Shown piece after piece: positions 25,597-34,610 of a DNA stretch of 63,827 nt. Below the pieces are notes generated by a model. It saw nothing but the letters and a program-made list of their open reading frames with translations, was not told the DNA's origin and made no database searches. The stretch is from an uncultured Phycisphaerales bacterium (lineage in GTDB: Bacteria > Planctomycetota > Phycisphaerae > WQYP01). Both the position numbers and the translations under genes were made by a program. The stretch lies in NCBI GenBank assembly GCA_903845195.1, contig CAIMWO010000022.1, positions 1 through 63,827 on the forward strand, read 5' to 3'. Positions within the stretch are counted from its first letter, which is position 1, and the number at the start of each line of letters is the position of its first letter.

Positions 25597-25711
25597 GGCG
25601 GAGCGGGCTGGCGGTGCGGCTGGGCCTAACGCCGATTGGCGAGTGGCGACGACGGGGTTGCTCACCAAGAACCCAAAAGAAACAAATGAAGACCTCGGTG
25701 TTTCAACGCCA

Positions 25712-26947
25712 TCACGCATGCGCGGGGATGCCATCCTCCACGGGCGGCTCTGCAGATTTAAACGTGTTGGACGACTCAATCGCTTCGTTGCATTGTTCAA
25801 TCAAGGCATCTGAATCTTCAATAATGTAAGAGCCCGTCCCGATTTGCATCAGGTGCTCGCGCACGCGAATCCGCAATTCTTTGTCATCGGAAATAAACCA
25901 AATCGTTTCCCCTTCCTTTGCCAATGCCACCAGCTGCCGAATGATCACTGGGTCTGCATAAGCGTTTACATTTGTAACAAAGGATTTCAGGTCAATGCGC
26001 AACAACCCTTCCTTCTGAAACTTTTCGATGCGGCCAATCGCAAGGCGGGCGCGCCGATCTTTATCGTCGTTATATTTGCTCTTGCGTTTAATATTGCATA
26101 TCTCGTCGAACTGCGATGCGTAGACGATGATTGGCTTGCCCTCCTTGGCCGCGGCTTGGCCAAGGACCGTAAAGAAGACCTCGTATTTCTCGTTCATCCA
26201 GATGTTTGAATCGATCACCAAACCGCGACCGATATTCCCGCGAACATACGCCACGAACGAATTCACGCGAGCGATCTTCGCACGCATCGCTTCCTTTCGT
26301 GCTTCTGCCTCCATCGCTTCACGTTCCGCTCGTGCGTTGGCCTCTATCGCTGCTTGTTTCGCTCGAACTTCCAACTCTATCGCTTCTTGCCTCGCCTGTG
26401 CTTCTGCCTCCCACACTTCACATTGCTCTGGTGCTATTGATTCCGCGATCGTTTCTTGTTTCACTCGAGCCTCTGCCCCCATCGCCGCGGCTGCGGCTTC
26501 GGCCACAGCTCGCTGTTTTGCTCGTTCCCTTCCGGCGACGATCCCCGCAGATATAGCGAGCGTCACAAATCCGATTGCGGTTCCCGTGAGCCAGAGACTC
26601 TCCGTCTTGAAAAACAGCATGAAAACTGGCCCCATCACAACAAATGCCCAGAAAATTACCAGCAGCGGAGACCAGCGAACTAGGAACCAAAAAGACTGAC
26701 CTTCGCAAAGAGACCGAAAGTAAGCAATCGGTCTGAGTGCATAAATTAAGATAGCGAACAGGAGTCCATAGCTCAGGTAGATACATAGGCAGATAAACAG
26801 ATTTTCGAAGCCCCCCCCGGGTATCAAGGCGTAGGACCAGAGTAGGCCGAGAAGCACTATGAGTAACACAAACAACGCAACTGCGACAAGTAAGATGATA
26901 GAAACAAGAGCTATCGCTGGAATTCTGCGAACCCATTTGTTCCGCAT
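25712..26947 (-). CDS. Membrane-anchored protein with coiled coil and C-terminal PIN domain
   Basis: A 411-residue protein. It begins with four or five hydrophobic spans (about residues 8-40, 50-72, 90-118 and 120-140). A long Ala/Glu/Arg-rich helix follows (about 142-225, with repeats such as EAEAQARQEAIELEVRAKQ), probably a coiled coil. The PIN-like domain comes last: GLVIDSNIWMNE (near 243), then IIVYASQFDEI, FISDDKELRIRVREHL and the acidic IIEDSDALIEQ. PIN domains are Mg-dependent ribonucleases with three or four acidic residues; D in VIDSN and DDKE fit. The start at 26947 has AAGG upstream; a start at 26980 is possible. Local G+C is lower than in neighbouring genes. No antitoxin gene is adjacent, so it is not an ordinary toxin-antitoxin unit. 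Confidence 0.78.
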   Translation of the reverse strand: MRNKWVRRIPAIALVSIILLVAVALFVLLIVLLGLLWSYALIPGGGFENLFICLCIYLSYGLLFAILIYALRPIAYFRSLCEGQSFWFLVRWSPLLVIFWAFVVMGPVFMLFFKTESLWLTGTAIGFVTLAISAGIVAGRERAKQRAVAEAAAAAMGAEARVKQETIAESIAPEQCEVWEAEAQARQEAIELEVRAKQAAIEANARAEREAMEAEARKEAMRAKIARVNSFVAYVRGNIGRGLVIDSNIWMNEKYEVFFTVLGQAAAKEGKPIIVYASQFDEICNIKRKSKYNDDKDRRARLAIGRIEKFQKEGLLRIDLKSFVTNVNAYADPVIIRQLVALAKEGETIWFISDDKELRIRVREHLMQIGTGSYIIEDSDALIEQCNEAIESSNTFKSAEPPVEDGIPAHA

Positions 26948-27703
26948 GCTGCCAACCCTTCCCGCTTGAATCCATGACATGAACAGGTGCTACGACGTTC
27001 TCACAAACGTTCAACAACAGAATGAACAGACGCCTGACCTTCACTTGGACGACGGGGCGGACCGAAATGACCAGCCGCGCTGGCGAGCATTAGTTGCAGT
27101 CGTTGGCGTGAAGGTTTCAACCGCGGTGCATCTGCACGAACCTATCGAGCGCTTTCTGGATTGTGGATGCGTTTGTATCGGGAAATCGAAAAATGTGAAA
27201 CTGGCCTGTGCTCCCTTGAGCCATATCCACGGCCGACGGTCCTGCCAAGTGGCGGATTCTTAGTTGATCCAAAAACAGCGTAAGGGCGCTGACCAACCGG
27301 TAGGGCACCGTGTTCACTACAACATCTTTTCTATCTTGTTCTGCAATTAATCTCTCCACAGCTACTCTCCTCGTGTCAGAGTTCGGAGAATCCCTCATAT
27401 TAGGTCGGCGGCACGAAGTAATTATAGTACGCGTTGGACATTTTTTGAAGTGGCGGACCCGGAAACCATCCAGTCGACTGGGACCGAAACTGGGACGAAG
27501 TCTGTGGACTTAGCTACTCTGTCTCGACTATCCCCTAACATCCGCGTGAATAACACGTGCGTGTTCAAATCGTTTCCGCTTCGCGCCGTCGCTCTTTTTG
27601 TCGTCCGTGCGCATCCGTGGCTCATTCACGTCGGCTTTGTGGGTTAGTCTAGGTAGTTTAATCCGCCAGCCTTCGACGCATGCTGAAGCATGAACTCCAA
27701 ACC
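26948..27703. other. 756-bp gap with at most one small gene
   Basis: This stretch has mixed base composition and no strong coding signal. The only open frame that reads like a protein is the small one at 27117-27398. It ends in the palindrome and repeat at 27679-27731. Confidence 0.5.
27117..27398 (-). CDS. Possible small protein, 93 residues
   Basis: The frame encodes MRDSPNSDTRRVAVERLIAE and on to FRFPDTNASTIQKALDRFVQ, with a balanced composition and helix-like segments. No ribosome site is seen before the ATG, and I recognise no family. It could be a remnant or a chance frame. It lies upstream of the PIN-domain gene on the same strand, 170 bp away. Confidence 0.3.
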   Translation of the reverse strand: MRDSPNSDTRRVAVERLIAEQDRKDVVVNTVPYRLVSALTLFLDQLRIRHLAGPSAVDMAQGSTGQFHIFRFPDTNASTIQKALDRFVQMHRG

Positions 27704-27731
27704 CTTAACCCATAACGCTTAACTCATAACG
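27679..27731. repeat. Palindrome plus CTTAACYCATAACG direct repeat at a gene end
   Basis: CATGCTGAAGCATG at 27679-27692 is a 6-bp-stem palindrome. CTTAACCCATAACG (27704-27717) and CTTAACTCATAACG (27718-27731) are 14-bp direct repeats. The stop codon and last residues (ELSVMG) of the methyltransferase gene lie within the direct repeat. Confidence 0.65.
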
Positions 27732-29141
27732 CGCTCGCGGCGCGACGCGTTTGGCGAGGGTGGCGAGGCGGTCGCCGGTGGAGGAGCGGTAGATGAGGAC
27801 GGTGAGGGCGGAGGGGGAGAGTTTGGTCCAGAGTTTCTGGAGGGCGTCGGTGTCGAGGCCGCCGGCGCCCATGCCGCGGGTTTTGACTTCGATGGGTCCG
27901 GTGGGGCCGTTGGGAGGGGCGTGATGGCGGAGGGCTTCGGCGACGCGTTTTTCGGAGTAAGGGACGGTGGCGATGACGGAGAAGGACTGGAGTGCGAGGT
28001 GTTGGAGGGGGAAGTCGGCGGTGAGGTAGCAGCCATCGGCGGTGAGCGGCTGGAGGTTGTTTTGCGTGAGGAAGGCTTGGGAGAGTTGGGCGCGCGTGAT
28101 GGCGCCGTCGAGTTCGTAGATGAAGGATTGGGGGGTGGGGGTGAGTTGTTCGATGGGGCTGGGGAGGGCGGTGAGGGAGTAGGGGGGGTGTGGGGGTGTG
28201 GGAGTATGGGAGTGTCGGGGTATCGGGGTGTCCACTCCGATACTCCCACACTCCGATACTCCGATACTTCTCTCGCTCTGCGGATATGCAGTGCTCAGGA
28301 CTGTGGCGGTGCGGTGGTTGGGGTGGAGCGTGTCGAGGAATCGGCCGGTGTAGAGGACGGCTTGGACGACGGAGCGGCGGTGGCTGATGAGTTCGACGTG
28401 GCCGGGCGGGAAGGTGGCGAAATCGGCGGCAGGGCTGAGCTTGATGGCGACGGCGGGGAATCTCTCGATGAGGGCCAGGAGGATGTCCGGGCCGGGGAGA
28501 AGGTCGGCCCATTCGACGAAGCGGTTGCCGGCGGAGCGGCGGGCGGGGTCGATGTGGATGAAGGATGTTGGCGGAAGCACGGTGGAAGACTCAAGAAGCG
28601 TGCGGATGTCGGCGGCGCGGGTTTCGAGGGTATGCGGGAGGGGAGGGGAGAGCTGGGCGGTGTTGAGCTCAAGGCAGCGGAGGCGGACCGGGCTGAGATC
28701 GACGGCGAGGGTCGGGGCGATCAGGGCGAGCGAAAAGGCGTCGCCACCGATGCCGGAGCAGAGGTCGGCGATCCCGGTAGCGCCGGCGGCCAGGAAGCGG
28801 CGGGCTTTGTAATGGGCGACGGGCTGGGCGGTGGCTTGTTCGAGGGCTTCGGGAACGCACCAGAGCCAGGCGTCTTGTGGCAGGTCGGGGAACTTGAGAT
28901 GGGCATTTTCCTGCAACTTCGCGAGGGTGAGGGCGGCGTGCACGGCATCCGTCGGGAAGGATTTTCGGAGGCGGGCGACATCGGAGACGGAGGGGTCATG
29001 GGGGGTTCCGTCCTGGGTGAGGAGGGCGAGGACGGCGGTGCGAAGGGCGAGGCCGGGCTGGCTGGCGAGAAAATTCAGGGAATCGAGAGTGATCCTCGCG
29101 TCGTCGGGAACGTAAGAAGATGTAGAGAAGGTGTTGGCCAT
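27705..29141 (-). CDS. Class I SAM-dependent methyltransferase with THUMP-like C-terminal domain
   Basis: A 478-residue protein. An N-terminal helical region is followed by the SAM-binding motif IADLCSGIGGDAFSLA (residues 124-139), the acidic strand end LAVDLSP (145-151) and FIHIDPARRS (194-203). This is the order seen in the family with a C-terminal THUMP-like domain, which lies near 335-475 (YELDGAITRAQL, KTRGMGAGGLDTDALQK). The family is presumed to modify RNA, but no substrate is known to me. Residues 288-320 (SERSIGVSECGSIGVDTPIP and on) look foreign and are encoded by an octamer repeat. The last six residues come from another repeat. The start at 29141 gives MANTFST. Confidence 0.85.
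   Translation of the reverse strand: MANTFSTSSYVPDDARITLDSLNFLASQPGLALRTAVLALLTQDGTPHDPSVSDVARLRKSFPTDAVHAALTLAKLQENAHLKFPDLPQDAWLWCVPEALEQATAQPVAHYKARRFLAAGATGIADLCSGIGGDAFSLALIAPTLAVDLSPVRLRCLELNTAQLSPPLPHTLETRAADIRTLLESSTVLPPTSFIHIDPARRSAGNRFVEWADLLPGPDILLALIERFPAVAIKLSPAADFATFPPGHVELISHRRSVVQAVLYTGRFLDTLHPNHRTATVLSTAYPQSERSIGVSECGSIGVDTPIPRHSHTPTPPHPPYSLTALPSPIEQLTPTPQSFIYELDGAITRAQLSQAFLTQNNLQPLTADGCYLTADFPLQHLALQSFSVIATVPYSEKRVAEALRHHAPPNGPTGPIEVKTRGMGAGGLDTDALQKLWTKLSPSALTVLIYRSSTGDRLATLAKRVAPRARYELSVMG
28182..28280. repeat. Octamer repeat with inverted halves inside the methyltransferase gene
   Basis: On the minus strand, 8-bp units such as CGGAGTAT, CGGAGTGT and GGGAGTAT run in tandem. 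After a short turn they are followed by units of the opposite sense (ACACCCCG, ATACCCCG, ACACTCCC, ATACTCCC). The whole is in frame and encodes about 33 residues rich in Ser, Gly, Pro, His and Thr. It can fold back on itself. Confidence 0.75.
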
Positions 29142-29264
29142 GAAAAGCCAGTGTACGTGGTTTTCAACATCATGCCAGCGGGTATGATTGGGTAACTGTT
29201 GGGATTGTGCATCATCCTTTTACGAGGACGCCCCGGATTTCCGTCCAGGGTTAAGGGAGCAACC

Positions 29265-31946
29265 ATGCGGGGAGCAAAGTTGATCGTGGCGGTGGTGTCG
29301 GTGCTGCTGGTGCTGGCGGTGGCCGGTGGGGCGGTGTGGTATCTCAGCACGCCGCACACCGCCGAGGCCCAGTTTCAATATGCAGAGAAGTTGGAAAAGG
29401 TGGTGCGGGGGGATGCACTGACCAAGTCGGTGAAGGAATTGTCGCCGGCGATTGAGCGCGTGGCGGACGAATATCGGAAGGTGGGGGCGAAATACGGGAA
29501 GAGCAAGTTTGCGGCCGAGGGGTTGAAGCGGATTGCGGCGCTGCAAGAGAGGGTGGGCCAGGATGATGAGAAGGCGATCGCGGCGCTGGAGCAGTTGATC
29601 AAAGATTACACGGAAGACGACAACGCCGGGTTTGCGTTGATCGAGGAGGCACGGCTGATCCGCAAGGCGGCCGAGGCGCTCAAGACCGCCAAACCGGAGG
29701 AGGCGGAGAAGAAGTATAAGGAAGCAATCGCCAAGCTCGAGGAATATCGCAAACGGTTTGAGAAGGGGAGCCAGGGGGATGCGGCGCTGATGGAGATCGG
29801 CCGGATCTATCAGGACGGCCTGGGCGATCCGATGATCCGGGCGATCGAATCGTTTGAAAAGTTGCTGAAGGATTATCCGGCGAGCGATTATCGTGCCGAG
29901 GCGATGTACAAGTTGGGGCAACTCTACGAGTACGCGAAGGAATTCGATCGCGCGATGATGATTTATTCGCAGTTGCTGGACGAGTTTCCCAAGAGCGTCT
30001 GGGCCGACAAGGCGCTCTTCGCGCGTGGAAAATTGCTGGCTGAGAAAATGGACAAGCCGAAGGATGCGGCGCAGGATTTTCAGAAGTTGCAGGAAGAATT
30101 TCCGCAGAGTCCGCTGCGAGAGGCGGCGGGTGGCGAGGAGAAGAGCGCCAAGAGAAATGAAGCCAAGAAGGAGGGGGAGGAATACGGAAAATCGCGGTAC
30201 GGGGGAAGTTTGCCGTACGACACGCTGAGGGACAAGCCGGTGCCGCCGTCGGCGATGTTCAGGGAATTCAAGGCCCAGAAGCTGGATGCCCAGAAATATG
30301 ATTTGAATGTGGACATCAATCCGGTGGATCATCGGTTGACAGTGACGGGGACGCTGGATTTGGTCAATCGGGGCGAAGACAAAAAGAAGATGCTGCTGAT
30401 GCTGGGGCATGAGTTGCAGGTGTCGGAGTTGAAGGTCGGTGGCGTGGCCGCCAAGGTGGACCATCGGGGCGAGACGCTGGAAATCGAGTTGCCGGCGGAA
30501 CTGAAGAAGGATGCAGCGGCAACGGTGCAATTTGCCTATACCGGGCAATATTGCGAGCCGATTCCGAATATGGAAGACCTGATGCCGAAGAAGCCGGAGA
30601 AGGGCACAGCCACGGCGCCGGCGACGGGTCCAGCGACGGAGCCGGCGAAGAAAGCGTTGCCGAAGTTTCCATACAATCCGCAGTTGGGGATTGGGGATTA
30701 CGGGTTCGGGCTTTCGGGGGCATCGTGGTATCCGGTGACGATCATCGGGGATATTTTTGATGCGAAGATCACGATTCACATGCCGCCGCATTTTGAAGCG
30801 GTGGCGAATGGTGCGATCGACAAGAGCCAGCGGAGCGACAAGGACGGCGTGCCGGGGGAATTTGTATTTCACACGGAGAACCCGGTCTTCGGGCTGTACT
30901 TCGCCTACGGCGACTACAAGGTGCAGGAGTCGACGGTCGGCGGCGTGAAGTATTACACGTATTTCCGCGCGGAGAACGCGGGCAAGCATGATGATTACGT
31001 GAAGGTGGCATCGAATATCCTGGGGTTGTACAGCGAGAGGTTTGCGCCGTTTCCGTATGAGAAGCTGGCGATTGTCGAAGTGCCGCTGCCGCCGATGCTG
31101 GGAGGCGTGGGCCCGGCGAGCCTGATGTTCTTGCATGAGCGTCTGGTGGCGCCGAAGGAAGTGCCGGAAAATCTGCTGGCGCACGAACTGGCGCACCAGT
31201 GGTTCGGGAATCTGATTCCAATCAACATGATGGATGACAATTACAACCAGTGGTTGTCGGAGGGATTTGCGACGTACTGCGATGCGCTGTACACGGAGAA
31301 GACCGAAGGGGCCAAGGCGATGGCCAAGCACATGCAGAAGTACGGGCAGTTGTATTTTCAGTTTGCGATGATGATGCCGCCGGGGAAGGGGTCGATCAAG
31401 ATGACGTTCATGAACTCGCCGTTCTACCGGGCGGTGGTTTACGAGAAGGGGGCGACGGTCCTGCACATGCTGCGGAAGGTGATGGGGGATGAAAAGTTTT
31501 TCCGGATGATGCAGCAGTATGTGGCCGCGTATCGGAACAAGCCGACGACGGTGGATGATTTCCGGCGGCTGGCCAGTGCGGTGCATGGCGAGGATCTGTC
31601 ATGGTTCTTCGCGCAGTGGATCGATCAGACGGTCTATGCGCACTGGGCAATCGATGATGTGCAAATCACCGGCGGAGAGAAGGCGGGAGACCCGGTGAAG
31701 ACGCATCTGGAAGTGATGCAGCCGGACGACCTGATCAAGATGCCGGTGGACATCACGTTCATCGGCGCCGGCGGAGAGCGGCAGGTGGCGGCGAACCAGA
31801 TGATCGACAAGAAGGAACAATCCTTTGATGTGACGATGCCGTTCAAGCCGGTGAAGATTGTGCTGGATGAAAATTTCTGGGTGTTACGACATCCGGGTTC
31901 GGGTAATATCTGGCCGGCGGAGAGTGCGGGGGTCCCGGGACCTTGA
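29265..31946 (+). CDS. M1-family zinc metallopeptidase with N-terminal TPR-like repeats
   Basis: An 893-residue protein. A signal anchor (MRGAKLIVAVVSVLLVLAVAGGAVWYL) is followed by TPR-like helices to about residue 310 (AIESFEKLLKDYPASDYRAEAMYKLGQLYEYAKEFDRAMMIYSQLL). An M1 aminopeptidase region follows. The zinc motif HELAH is at residues 640-644, the third ligand is probably E666 in WLSEGFATY, and the tyrosine of YEKGATVLHMLR follows. Between the second His and that Glu there are 21 residues, not the usual 18. A Pro/Thr-rich insert (TATAPATGPATEPAKK) interrupts the beta domain. The start at 29265 has GGGAG before it. It is the first gene of a plus-strand block with a membrane protein and an ABC transporter. 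Probably periplasmic and membrane-tethered. Confidence 0.88.
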   Translation: MRGAKLIVAVVSVLLVLAVAGGAVWYLSTPHTAEAQFQYAEKLEKVVRGDALTKSVKELSPAIERVADEYRKVGAKYGKSKFAAEGLKRIAALQERVGQDDEKAIAALEQLIKDYTEDDNAGFALIEEARLIRKAAEALKTAKPEEAEKKYKEAIAKLEEYRKRFEKGSQGDAALMEIGRIYQDGLGDPMIRAIESFEKLLKDYPASDYRAEAMYKLGQLYEYAKEFDRAMMIYSQLLDEFPKSVWADKALFARGKLLAEKMDKPKDAAQDFQKLQEEFPQSPLREAAGGEEKSAKRNEAKKEGEEYGKSRYGGSLPYDTLRDKPVPPSAMFREFKAQKLDAQKYDLNVDINPVDHRLTVTGTLDLVNRGEDKKKMLLMLGHELQVSELKVGGVAAKVDHRGETLEIELPAELKKDAAATVQFAYTGQYCEPIPNMEDLMPKKPEKGTATAPATGPATEPAKKALPKFPYNPQLGIGDYGFGLSGASWYPVTIIGDIFDAKITIHMPPHFEAVANGAIDKSQRSDKDGVPGEFVFHTENPVFGLYFAYGDYKVQESTVGGVKYYTYFRAENAGKHDDYVKVASNILGLYSERFAPFPYEKLAIVEVPLPPMLGGVGPASLMFLHERLVAPKEVPENLLAHELAHQWFGNLIPINMMDDNYNQWLSEGFATYCDALYTEKTEGAKAMAKHMQKYGQLYFQFAMMMPPGKGSIKMTFMNSPFYRAVVYEKGATVLHMLRKVMGDEKFFRMMQQYVAAYRNKPTTVDDFRRLASAVHGEDLSWFFAQWIDQTVYAHWAIDDVQITGGEKAGDPVKTHLEVMQPDDLIKMPVDITFIGAGGERQVAANQMIDKKEQSFDVTMPFKPVKIVLDENFWVLRHPGSGNIWPAESAGVPGP

Positions 31947-31969
31947 GACATGCAGCGAGGCAGGACGAC

Positions 31970-34510
31970 ATGATCGCGGGTAATGACAAAATTCGAATGC
32001 AGCATGACGATTCAAATCCGAAGTCGAGAATCTCAATGACGAGACCGCGGATGAAGATGATGGCAAGAGCAGCGAGGATGATGCGGGGTCGGTCATTGTT
32101 GCCGGCCTGGTTTTGTCTGATGCTGATGGTGCTGGGGGTGATGGCGCCGGTGGCACAAGCGGCAGATGTGATTCGGGGTGGGATTATGTCGGTGGGGCTG
32201 GGAGGAGTGCGCGGTCGAGGAGGCATGTACCGGGCGGGGTCATGGGTGCCGGTGCGGGTGCAATTGGAGAATCGCTCGGGCAAGCCGTTCGAGGGATACA
32301 TCGGCGTGCAAACGCACGATCTGGATCAGGATCGAGTGTTTTCACTGCGGCCGATCACGCTGACGGCAGACTCGGTCAACGGGCAGGAATTCTGGCTCTA
32401 CTACTGGCCGCAGCCTGATGACGACCAGGGCGGCATACGCACCGTGGTGGTGCTGGACAAGGCGCGGAACCCCGTGGCGACGATCGGCCTTGCGGACAGC
32501 ACGGCGGCATCGGCGGCGACACCGGCGGTCGGCGTGTATCCGCGCGATGACAAGGCGGAACGGTCGGTAAAGGTTGCGGTGGTGCTTGGTCCGCGGCCGG
32601 TAGGCATGGGGGCGTATATTGATGCTTCCGGTGGGGCGGAGGGATTGCGATTCACGTGGTTGCAGAATGGCAGCGATCTTCCGGATCGCGTGCTGGGATT
32701 GGACGGGGTGGACGTGCTGATCTGGGAAGCGGATCACGTGCGGGTGCAGGATGTGCCGGCGGATTTTCAGATGCAGGCGGTGCAGGAATGGGTGAAAGCC
32801 GGGGGGCACCTGATCATTTCGGTGGGGACGCAGTGGCGTGATTTCGGCGATGCGACGACGAAGCTTGGGGCGATGCTGCCGCTGAAGTTGGAGGGGACGC
32901 GCGATCTGCGGGTGGCGGATCTGGCGGCATTTCCGGGGATGACGGATATGCGGCAGGCGCGTGGAAATATGGCCGGCAACGCACCGACATTTATGCCTCA
33001 GGCGATCGGCAAGGCAGCGGATCAGGATCGGCCGGATGTGAACCGGGTAAGAAATATACGCGCCCAGGGCGAGTTCGAGAAAAATCCACTGGTGCTGACG
33101 TGGCAATACGGCCAGGGAGCGGTGACGTTGATCACCGTGGATGTGGCCAATCCGGAGTTTGACCGGCGGGTGGCGGACGGAAACTGGCTGGTCTTCTGGG
33201 ATTCGGTGGCCGGATGGCCGGGGCAGACGATCACCGCCGTGGAAAGAAGTCGGCTGATCAAGGAAGAAGAAAAACGCCCGAACAGCGAGAAGCGGAACTT
33301 CGGCGGGAGCGAATTGGAGCTCGGGACGAAGATTCCGGTATCGATCGATGTGTCGGATATCACTGCGGTGCGGTTTCTCGTGGCGCTGGTGTTTCTGGCG
33401 TTTTACTGGCTGGCGGCGGGGCCGATCGGTCACCTGGTATTGCGCTACTATAAGGTTACGCACTGGAGCTGGTGGGTATTTGGGGGCGTTGTGGTCATGG
33501 CGTCGGCCGTGGCGGGAATTGCAGTGACGTTGCTGCAACTGACGACGCATGAGATTCGACATCAGACGGTGGTGTTGGGCACGGTGGGGAGTCCGGAAGT
33601 ATCGGTGGTGGGATTCTACGGCGTGTTTGCGCCGTCGAGCGGGATCGTCAATGTGACGCAGCCGGAATCGGCGGGCATGAATTACCTGGCGCCGCTGAAC
33701 GTGCCGACGTTGCTGGGGATCAAGGGATTCCCCGATCAGCAGAGTTATTGGCTTTCGGATGATCATGCGAATGAAGCGGGAGTGATTTTCCGGCATACGC
33801 TCAAGAAACTGGAAGGGCGTTGGACCGGAAGCCTGCCGGGGATAGCAGGAAAGGTTGCCTACACCGGGAAGCCCGGACATCCGCTGGCGGGAAAACTTGA
33901 GAATCAAACGGGCTACAGCCTGCATCACGTGGAAGTGGTGCTGCTGCCGGCCAATGGCGTCATCCCCATGTCGCAAGTGTATAAAGTGAGCGACTGGAAA
34001 AAGGGCGCGGCGCTCGACATGAGCAAGGCAATGGAGGCGGAGAAAGTTCCGGGAACGCGGCGCGAACTGGATCTGCGCGAATTGTTGCGCGCGATGGGCC
34101 AGGCAAGGGCCGCCAGTGAAGGTACGATGGGCGCGCATCTTGCCGGCGTGGGAAATCCGGAAATTCAGGAGGAAAAGGCCATAGCGGAAGGCCGCGGCGA
34201 GGATCTGCTGTATGCCCTGTGGGATGCACGCCAGCCGGAATCGTTCGCCAGTTCGTTTCGCGTGGAAGTCGTGCGGCATTTTCCGCGGCTGATGGATCGG
34301 ACGAAGGCGTTCCGGTCGGCAGGCGCGCTGCTGATCGCGCGGGCCGGAGATGTTGACGCGAAGGATTTTGTGAAGACGCCCGTGCCGCTGAAGGTCGATG
34401 GGCAGGATGTTGCCGGCAAGGGCGAAGTGTTGTTCCTCTGGACGCTGCAGGTGTCGGGCAAGGCGCCGGTGCAAGAGGAAGATTTGCCGGGCATCGGCGG
34501 GATCAATTGA
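31970..34510 (+). CDS. Large membrane protein with GATase-like domain, linked to the ABC transporter
   Basis: An 846-residue protein. After a signal sequence (LLPAWFCLMLMVLGVMAPVAQA) it has a beta-rich region. A segment resembling glutamine amidotransferase-like folds follows at about residues 205-290 (LDGVDVLIWEADHV, QEWVKAGGHLIISVGTQW). Two hydrophobic spans lie near 465-520 (AVRFLVALVFLAFYWLAAGPIG, WWVFGGVVVMASAVAGIAVTLL), followed by a long beta-rich C-terminal part. It may act with the ABC ATPase and permease that follow, as similar proteins sit beside ABC-2 exporters. The start is uncertain: 31943 (TTG overlapping the previous stop), 31970, 32036 or 32051. The function is not known to me. 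Confidence 0.75.
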   Translation: MIAGNDKIRMQHDDSNPKSRISMTRPRMKMMARAARMMRGRSLLPAWFCLMLMVLGVMAPVAQAADVIRGGIMSVGLGGVRGRGGMYRAGSWVPVRVQLENRSGKPFEGYIGVQTHDLDQDRVFSLRPITLTADSVNGQEFWLYYWPQPDDDQGGIRTVVVLDKARNPVATIGLADSTAASAATPAVGVYPRDDKAERSVKVAVVLGPRPVGMGAYIDASGGAEGLRFTWLQNGSDLPDRVLGLDGVDVLIWEADHVRVQDVPADFQMQAVQEWVKAGGHLIISVGTQWRDFGDATTKLGAMLPLKLEGTRDLRVADLAAFPGMTDMRQARGNMAGNAPTFMPQAIGKAADQDRPDVNRVRNIRAQGEFEKNPLVLTWQYGQGAVTLITVDVANPEFDRRVADGNWLVFWDSVAGWPGQTITAVERSRLIKEEEKRPNSEKRNFGGSELELGTKIPVSIDVSDITAVRFLVALVFLAFYWLAAGPIGHLVLRYYKVTHWSWWVFGGVVVMASAVAGIAVTLLQLTTHEIRHQTVVLGTVGSPEVSVVGFYGVFAPSSGIVNVTQPESAGMNYLAPLNVPTLLGIKGFPDQQSYWLSDDHANEAGVIFRHTLKKLEGRWTGSLPGIAGKVAYTGKPGHPLAGKLENQTGYSLHHVEVVLLPANGVIPMSQVYKVSDWKKGAALDMSKAMEAEKVPGTRRELDLRELLRAMGQARAASEGTMGAHLAGVGNPEIQEEKAIAEGRGEDLLYALWDARQPESFASSFRVEVVRHFPRLMDRTKAFRSAGALLIARAGDVDAKDFVKTPVPLKVDGQDVAGKGEVLFLWTLQVSGKAPVQEEDLPGIGGIN

Positions 34511-34610
34511 AGGTTTCTAAGAGAAGCCTATTCACAGGCGCGCAAGAGGCGGTCGAAAGGTCTTTGGAGCAAGTAAATTTAGAGCCTCCCAGAACGATCA
34601 AGGAGTAACC

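Larger units (their letters stand above)
25456..25711. other. Repeat-bearing gap between the array and the PIN-domain gene
   Basis: This stretch holds a TAGAC tandem repeat at 25508-25537 and a small perfect hairpin, CACGCT-TT-AGCGTG, at 25583-25596. With the LpxR-side gap and the array it makes about 900 bp without a convincing gene. Confidence 0.6.

Noticed and set aside
29220..31586. Long minus-strand frame opposite the M1 peptidase
   Set aside because: Arg/His/Leu-rich composition is typical of the antisense of a GC-rich gene, and the plus-strand gene has clear motifs.
32342..34474. Long minus-strand frame opposite the GATase-like membrane protein
   Set aside because: Same antisense effect; no motif is present.
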